DNA of 64,000 nt, from assembly GCA_009760885.1 (NCBI GenBank), contig CM019717.1:45648866-45712865 (forward strand), written 5' to 3'. The translations under genes were made by a program, and so were the position numbers. The notes below the pieces were generated by a model that worked only from the letters and a program-made list of their open reading frames with translations, had not been told where the DNA came from and did not search any database. Positions 56,936-64,000 of this stretch are shown here, one piece after another. Each line of letters opens with the position of its first letter. The first letter of the stretch is position 1. The stretch comes from Achatina immaculata (taxonomy: Eukaryota > Mollusca > Gastropoda > Stylommatophora > Achatinidae).

Positions 56936-59313
56936 GCATTTCCTCGTCCCTCCACAATTTTCTGCTCATTTATAAAATAACTGAAGCGTTTTAGTCTTTA
57001 AGTTTTTCTGAACGTGTAATCTCTATTTTCAACTTCCCCAGTAAACAAAATCCTCATACTTCTAGTTACGATTCTCATAGTTGTATTTTGTAGCCACGTA
57101 TTTTCATTTTAAAAAAGTGCTTATGATTGAAGCAACAGTACCAAAGAAATGCACATGCACAAAACATGAAAACCATATTTCCAGTTTCAGTACACCGGTG
57201 ATGCATGAGACAAAAATAATGTACACAGGCGCACAAATATATGCCATATCCCGGCACAAATCTTCGATAATTTAATATAAATGTCCTGATTATAAATTCA
57301 TGAATTTACTGCATTCATTCACTATAATCTATATTCTGAGGTAGTTTGATTCATGATTTGCCTTCAAGCTGTGGACATTAATGAGAATCCATCTTGTGGA
57401 CTTTCGATCGGGAGGTGAAAAACGAAACTCTCTTTATACGACACAAAAATACACTTTTTATTTAAATAACTTTGGCATGAGTTGTTATTTATAGAATGTG
57501 CACATGTTTAGTGTTCATTCACTCGTGCATAATAAATCTAGAAGTTCGCAGTTTTTCTATACTTTTAGGTGCAGATTTACAGCTTCTGCTATAGATCCCG
57601 ACCCTTAAAGTCAAATAATCTTCCCATGTTGGGACACAGGCTTGTTCATCAAGATTAGAAGTCAAATGTTTAAAATATGCTTGCACCCGATTTGCTCTTA
57701 CGATGATGTTTTAATGCTTTAAGAAAGCGAAATCGTAGCCTTGGTCTGTGAAGTTATTGTTCAGTATCTTTGCTCCTAAAAATCTAAAGTGATTGGTCTT
57801 TTAATGAACTAACAAGACTGAACATAATTTGTTTTCAAACGTAAACTCGTATATTTATACAAGACAGAACGTCTGAAGTCAGTCATTTGGGCCCTTACAC
57901 TAAGAAGAGTACTCTGTTACGTGACTGATCTTTACTTATGCATAAGTTAAGGTTTATTTTCTTTTCTTATCCCCTTTTCCTGTATTAATTTTTGCGTGTG
58001 TTCGTACTCACTGTTTGTGTGATCTTCATCTTCTTCATGTACTGTAAACATATGTCGTTTACGTGGTGTGAGATTCTTCACGCTTTCGAACAGAATAACC
58101 AGGACGATCTCCAAGAATTGCTGCTGTAAATACCATTGTTATTGTTGTTCCTTACTTGTTGGAGACTTTCTGTGAAAAAAAAGCAAATTGTTTTTCCTTC
58201 CTACCGTGTTCAAAAATTTATTATGAAGATAGATGGAGGTGTATGGTTCAGTTTTTACAAAACGGCAGAGGGAATGAGGAAAATTAGAAAAACCACATAT
58301 GGCAGAAAGTATGAAAGTAAGATGAGAATGTATAAATGAAAAACATACAACACACAATGTTTCAGCGTCAGCCTTTTCCAAGGATTACATACAAGAACAA
58401 CACACACACATAAATAAAAAGAAGAAAAATGAAAAACTTAGCTGTGTGGCATCCTCCTAGTACAGAATACAACAAATGCGCCCTAAAGACGGAGGAAAAT
58501 GTGAGCGATGAGTGGCTGGGAAATGGCAAAGAAAAACAACTTCGACCAATCGGATGTCAGCGGCTTGTAGGTGGTGAAAGAGAGAGAACAAATTTGGGGG
58601 GGGGGGGCAGGAAAGAGCCCAGGAAGCTTTAAATATCTTATAAATGCTAGAGAAGAAAGCGATGGCTGGGAGATAACGCTAAAACTTATGAATGAATAAC
58701 TGCAACGAAAATGAGTGGGGCTAACAAAAGAAGTTAGAACATGAACAGCAGAAAGTAGGTGAAAATCTAAAGAAGTTGAAAGGAAGATGATTTATTGTTA
58801 ATTCTAGCTGGGTGGAGGCAGCCAGCCTGGAAAATAAGGCACTGTTCTAAAGCCCTTCGAGATCGTATATCACAAGAACAAGAGCAGTTTGCTCTAACAG
58901 AAATATCCCGTTTTCCTAGGTGGTTTCTTTGACATAAGAGTTTCGGCACAGGTGTCCATGTCCTATCTACTTTTATTACTAGAACTAGTTTTACGGCAGT
59001 CGTTATCTCTTTTATTTGTCACAAAGATTCGTTAAGAGTGTTCGTGAAATGTGTTTCCATCCGGAACTTCGCACTGAAGTGTTTTTTAAATTGCTCATCT
59101 ATATTTTTCGTCGCAAAACAATTCTTGGCTTAATCTGTTTCCTGGAAGATTTTCCTAATATATTTAGCGGTCAGGGTCAGGTGCCTCATTTGGTCAGTTT
59201 ACTTTCATTCCAATGCTAGTGGTCTGTGGCTCATGGGCCCTCTTTTCTCGTGACAAGTAAACTATTTTTTGAATAAATTGTCTTAGATGGGGAGTAGTAA
59301 CTGAATATATGCT
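56936..59313. other. Spacer upstream of conopressin, nothing recognised
   Basis: No coding exon or known repeat seen. A poly-G tract lies at about 58595-58608. Confidence 0.4.
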
Positions 59314-59442
59314 TACCTTATATCTTACATCCTTCCCGTGCCGTTAAACGTCACATAGGGCTCGCAAGGTGGTTCGCCAATTTTTCCTGTTTTCAGCGAG
59401 ACTTTTAACCTCATCAAGGGATTTTATGCCTGTTAATTTATA
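59314..59442 (-). mobile_element. Family-B LINE 3' stub
   Basis: The minus strand carries only the last about 125 bp ([28 protein letters not shown] stop, terminus, GATATAA-type tail at 59314-59330). Confidence 0.85.
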
Positions 59443-59479
59443 TGCTACACAAATAATAACTGATGATGATGATGTGTGT

Positions 59480-59488
59480 CTTGTCTCA

Positions 59489-59533
<45 letters not shown>
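59480..59533. repeat. (CT)n microsatellite
   Basis: Nearly pure CT dinucleotides with one or two interruptions. Confidence 0.93.
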
Positions 59534-59534
<1 letters not shown>

Positions 59535-60091
59535 AACCTATATAATGTATTTGGAGTAGCAGAATAGCCACTACCGCTATCATCCTGTCCACAAGCAGTC
59601 GCTGCTACCAGCGGGAAGGCCTGGACGACGACCAAACTGGGGGGCGGCGCTGTGCAATTTGTCAAATATCCCAGCTTTTCTCTTTGCTGACGAAGATCGG
59701 CGCATAAATTATGTCGCTGCACGTAACGACTTCTAGCTAGTGTGTCCAAATATGAAATAAGAACAAAACAGTGGGTGTAGTTTGCATAGGATCGCAAGCA
59801 TTTCTCACATTAACAGAACCAATCAACAGGAGAAAAATTTAACATAGGAAGTTATCACAGCAAGAAACAAGTATTACTCATTTTTTGTTATAAAATTTCA
59901 GGTTATTTATAAAATCTTTTTCAGTTCAGGTTTAGGAAGTCTTAAGTAACAGACTATATTATACCTAATATCCAGGGCCGAAACAAAAAATATCAGCTAC
60001 TCTCGGAATATCAGCCTAGCTAACATTCTAGTAACAGAAGTTCGCAACTTAGTTTTAGCTCTATCAGATCCTTCATCGTAGAGAACCAAGC

Positions 60092-60250
60092 ATGCCGACT
60101 TGCTTGTACGCTCCAAACTGCACTTTCATTGTGGTTACTTTCATTTCTGCCCTCATACTTTTGGTGACTGTGTCTGATGCTTGTTTTATCAGGAACTGCC
60201 CTAAAGGCGGAAAACGCTCTGTGGAACCAACAACGCTGCCAGCTCGTAAG
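60092..60250 (+). CDS. Conopressin (vasopressin/oxytocin-family) precursor, first coding exon
   Basis: Neuropeptide prohormone of neurosecretory cells. The exon encodes a signal peptide (residues 1-30, hydrophobic FIVVTFISALILLVTV, ending VSDA) followed at once by CFIRNCPKG (31-39, codons 60182-60208). This is identical to the Lys-conopressin nonapeptide with its Cys1-Cys6 ring. Then come GKR (40-42), the amidation glycine plus dibasic cleavage site, and SVEPTTLPARK (43-53). The exon ends at AAG|gtaaagt (donor GT at 60251-60252). In this family the first intron lies just after the first 9 or so residues of neurophysin, so the break is where expected. The neurophysin exons are not in the remaining 3.7 kb and should follow beyond the right edge. 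The peptide serves as the molluscan vasopressin/oxytocin counterpart and is also known from Conus venom; context here gives no sign of a venom copy. Confidence 0.93.
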
Positions 60251-60558
60251 GTAAAGTGGTATCGTGTTATATTTTAACGTTTACTGTATTTGTTTGTTTG
60301 GTTAACTGATGTTAAATGTATCAGAACAGTCTTCCAAGGAGCCCAGAATAAGCCGATTCGAGCAAGGAAGAGCAACCTATCTGACGAAAGAATTGCACAT
60401 CATCATTGCCTAACTTAGATGATGATTAACTTATATTGTTCAGACTTCCTTTTTTTCCCATTTTGTTTATCTGGGGTTTTTTATGTTGCTACATTCAGCA
60501 GTAACACTGTGCTGTGGCTTTTGTGTGTGTGTGTTCAATTTTTTTTTCTTTTAAACAC

Positions 60559-60780
60559 TTAAAAATATTTACATACAAACATTATTTGAATCTCAGAAAC
60601 TTTACATACCAGCATTAATTGAATCTCAGAAACTTTACATACCAACATTATTTGAATCTCAGAAACTTTACTTACCAGCATTAATTGAATCTCAGAAACT
60701 TTACATACCGACATTATTTGAATCTCAGAAACTTTACATACCAACTTTATTTGAATCTCAGAAACTTTACATATCACCTT
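60559..60780. repeat. 33-bp minisatellite in conopressin intron 1
   Basis: The unit is gaatctcagaaactttacat, accaacattattt, about six to seven copies. The unit length divides by three, so a 72-codon minus-strand frame with an 11-residue repeat stays open; not a gene. Confidence 0.93.
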
Positions 60781-60927
60781 TACCTATCTCTACATTATTG
60801 AACTCCTAATGTCGTCAGAATTGCAAAGATGTTATTGTGGCTTACTCAAGATTCCAAACTTATTTCTGCGCTGATCATTGAATTTCTAATATCTTCCTTC
60901 ATGACTTACTCAGCGCCATGCATTTAA

Positions 60928-61330
60928 ATGTGTGCTAGTTGTCAAATATCTCAGAGTCTTGAAATTTACATGTGTGCTAGTTGTCAAGTAACTCAACGTC
61001 ATGAAATTTACATGTGTGCTAATTGTCAAATATCTCAGAGTCTTGAAATTTACATGCGTGCTAGTTGTCAAATATCTCAGAGTTTTGAAAGTTACATGTG
61101 TGCTAGTTGTCAAATATCTCAGAGTCTTGAAATTTACATGTGTGCTAGTTGTCAAATATCTCAGAGTCTTGAAATTTACATGTGTGCTAGTTGTCAAATA
61201 TCTCAGAGTTTTGAAAGTTACATGTGTGCTAGTTGTCAAATATCTCAGCATCTTGAAATTTAAATTGTGCTAGTTGTCAAATATTTCAGCATCTTGAAAT
61301 TTAAATATGTGCTAGTTGTCACGTATCTCA
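60928..61330. repeat. 42-bp minisatellite in conopressin intron 1
   Basis: The unit is catgtgtgctagttgtcaaa, tatctcagagtcttgaaatt, ta, about nine to ten copies. Frames are open on both strands because 42 is divisible by three. Confidence 0.94.
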
Positions 61331-61467
61331 TATCATTCGTTTTAACTTAATATAACATTCCAGATTTATTTATACGTTAGTCATTAAACATCTCATGTCT
61401 CTACATTCTACATTTGTTTTTGTATTATTAGACACTTCATCTCATCTCTCTCCCTCTCTCGCTCCCT

Positions 61468-61469
<2 letters not shown>

Positions 61470-61513
<44 letters not shown>
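61470..61513. repeat. (CT)n microsatellite
   Basis: A pure CT run inside a wider CT-rich stretch that starts near 61437. Confidence 0.93.
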
Positions 61514-61516
<3 letters not shown>

Positions 61517-64000
61517 GATTTACTCAATATCACACGAAAAAATCGTGCTGCAAAAAAAAAAAAGGTTAGGGTAGTCACCATTTTAAAATTAAAATATTGA
61601 GCACGTGAAAAGTGTCAGTCATTTTATCATTTGTCAGGTCTGTGATCAGCCATCTTGGCAAGCGTTTCGATCAGATATTCCTGTTCACGATATCACAGAA
61701 TTTAAGCATTCATTTGCGATATTACGATCTGTTTTGGGTGTGGACATTTTTTTTACTTCCGTCTTCGCCTGAATATTCTGTCTTTTGTTGAATTCTGCAG
61801 CGTTTTTTCATTTAAATTATTACATTTTATTTGCTATTGTTTGGGCATGCATGAACAATTAATTCTTCACACAAAACAGTAAACATATTTTGTAAAACTG
61901 TTTTAAACCACAAGAAAAAGATTTGGAACATTTAAAAAAATATTTAGCGCAAATAATACCTGGCCAAAACTGAGTATGCCTCTATGATAAGGTAGAACAA
62001 CGGACTGCGTTAGAAAACCTTCTAAGGCACGAAACAAACATAGATTCACGCATGCGTACTGGCAGAGAACCACTTAGGTTGTTGTAAACTTAACAAAATA
62101 ACTACCGTTTGCTCTTCAGATTATTCTGCTGTATATTGTTTGATATCGTACTGCTATTTCTATTATTACTCGTTTAGCTGTTCTGTTGCAAGTTTTAAAA
62201 TATTTTAAATGGCCTAGTAAATTTATCTTCGTGTAGACAATACTTGTTTGTTTCCGTTAGTTGATAGCGCTAAACATATTTTTCCCACCCATACCATTAA
62301 CTCTTTTGTTCGTCTTTACCAAACACTTTTAGTACTGAACTTTCCATCTACTGAAAACTGTCACAGAAGACAGTAGAACTTAACATAGTAATTATTTAAT
62401 CACTTTCACAGCACTCGTGTATGCAGATAAAGACTGCAAATACTTCCAAACGGTCATTTGCTATGTTTCACACAGCTGTTCTATCCCCCAAAATTCCCGC
62501 CAAAAAATTCCTCTCAGAATCAAATAACAGTCCAGTCACGTGACCAAATGACCAAGATCACATCGTCACTTGTTTTAATGTGTGTTGCAGTAACGCCTGA
62601 ACAGCCACAACGCACCTAGCAACCTGTATACCGCTAGATGTCGCTCATAATGTAAGACGGGCCTGCGTGTGCAATTCTTTACCCTTTAAAAATAAAGATT
62701 ATTCATTCGTTCATAAAATATGTGATACAAAAGTAACGCCTGTGTGTATTTTCAGCAGAATGAAACAATCTTTACTTTCAGTTGGAAGGAAATCAAATCA
62801 CTTGAAACCGATCATTTTCAAGTATTTATGCCTCAGAATACAACGTGGCACCGAAATAGGATTCCAATGAAATAGAGAGGAAAACTGAAATAATGACATT
62901 CTGAGGAAAAAGAAAAAAAAAGTAACACCAAATGTGCAATAACGATAGCAACCAACCAACAGACGAAAAAGGAAAGCAATGAAAAAATATGAGAAGGAGC
63001 AACAAGATATATTAAATATAACTGGAAAAAATGAGAACACAAGAAGAAGAAGTAGACATTTTCTTTTTGTTACTTTTAGTGGACATTTTTTTCTTTACAT
63101 TTTGCACTTTTCTTTTTATTTCTCTTGATGCTTTGAGTTGAATTTTAAATTCTACAGATATTTTTCTCTGTCAGCGAGTAAATTCTTCATCAGTGTGCCA
63201 GTTATCTGGATACTTTTCTTATTACTACTTGTCAATCATACACACAACACACGCACGCATGCGCGCACATTCACTTAATGGCTCATTTAACAAAAAGAAT
63301 AGAGAGCTACAGCAAAACACCAACGTTAAAGAAACAAATGCTCTACCGAAATAGATCTCGAAAGCTCAAATTTCTTTGGGGTTTTTTTCTACTTTTTTTC
63401 AGTTTAGCCAAATGTGAGAGAGAAGGCAGCTTCCTACGAAAGATCAACACATCCGCGTGCGTCACATTCTTGTCTTCAGAACGCCTGTTCGTTTGTTTCA
63501 AATTCTTTCCCAGAGAACAATCCAGCAAGGATCTGCATTTCTATTCTGTTTGAAATGGATAAGATTGTCCACATTTTGATCCTGTCTGCTAACGTTTTCT
63601 GTTAACCGCATGCATCATTCTTATTCGTCTGGGCATGTTTCCTACAATTTTCTTTATCCTCTTATCTTTCTGAACTATAAAATTATCTTCTACATTTTAT
63701 CAGAAATCAAGATTTATTTCCAGACAAAGTTTATGCAAATGGTATCTTATATTCTTTTTTTGTTACTAGATTTTTTTTAATGAAAAGAAAGCAGTAAGCT
63801 ATAGACACCCCCCCCCCCCCCCAACTATCCCAGTCTTAAAGCTTAACATTTTCCCTGTCACTGGTAAAGTTTCCTTCTATTGTAAATATCACTGACTGAA
63901 GAAAGTGACTTCTAAGTTTGAATCCTATAAGACGCACACTATCAAACCAGAAACATTTCTTAAGAGAAATGACGACTGCGGTAAAACTGGTTCTAGTAAT
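61514..64000 (+). other. Continuation of conopressin intron 1
   Basis: No neurophysin-like exon (Cys/Gly-rich with CGPGG-type motif) was found on the + strand. There is a poly-C run at 63808-63823 and a CA/CG-rich run near 63239-63268. Confidence 0.55.

Noticed and set aside
58136..58632. Small frames upstream of conopressin as extra exons
   Set aside because: No splice context, no recognisable motif and poly-G interruption.
60928..61273. Three overlapping frames of 90-113 codons as genes
   Set aside because: All arise from the 42-bp tandem repeat and exist on both strands at once.
60251..64000. Neurophysin exon 2 of conopressin within the window
   Set aside because: No frame with the expected Cys/Gly-rich pattern and a preceding acceptor was found.

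Overview
The window is eukaryotic: long introns with GT-AG junctions, AT-rich spacers, many minisatellites and a dense litter of decayed non-LTR retrotransposons, SINEs and DNA transposons. The vasopressin-family nonapeptide encoded at 60182-60208 (CFIRNCPKG, the Lys-conopressin sequence of gastropods) and the molluscan look of the retroelements point to a gastropod mollusc. The species cannot be told from the sequence.

Two host genes can be named. (1) A complete 11-exon gene for the ER thiol-disulfide oxidoreductase ERp72/PDIA4 runs on the + strand from the ATG at 17628 to the stop at 36998 (638 codons, all junctions GT-AG and phase-consistent, three CGHC active sites, signal peptide, C-terminal REEL). 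A near-consensus ER stress element lies about 300 bp upstream of the start codon. (2) The first coding exon of a conopressin (vasopressin/oxytocin-family) precursor lies at 60092-60250 on the + strand. The neurophysin exons must lie beyond the right edge.

A third, unrecognised locus is a pair of tandem small intronless minus-strand genes (10473-10661 and 11512-11745). They encode related Cys/Pro-rich peptides, and each is preceded by the same two short upstream motifs at similar spacing.

Layout: 1-1.25 kb, nothing recognised. 1.26-9.5 kb, an RTE-like LINE with a nested second LINE, a decayed mariner, SINEs and a 40-bp minisatellite split by a retroelement. 9.5-12 kb, the small Cys/Pro gene pair. 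12-17.3 kb, LINE/SINE graveyard with several insertions readable from target-site duplications. 17.3-37.4 kb, PDIA4, with introns holding minisatellites, TTAA-flanked MITEs and LINE fragments. 37.4-46.5 kb, minisatellites (including a 54-bp one with a 432-bp higher-order repeat) and retroelement pieces. 46.7-48.1 kb, a Tc1-like transposase pseudogene. 49.4-51.7 kb, a second copy of the first LINE. 51.7-60 kb, mostly unannotatable spacer. 60-64 kb, the conopressin exon and its first intron, with two coding-like minisatellites.

PDIA4 and conopressin both relate to disulfide-rich secreted peptides, but they lie 23 kb apart and nothing in the sequence shows a functional link. No CRISPR array, rRNA gene or intact tRNA gene was seen.
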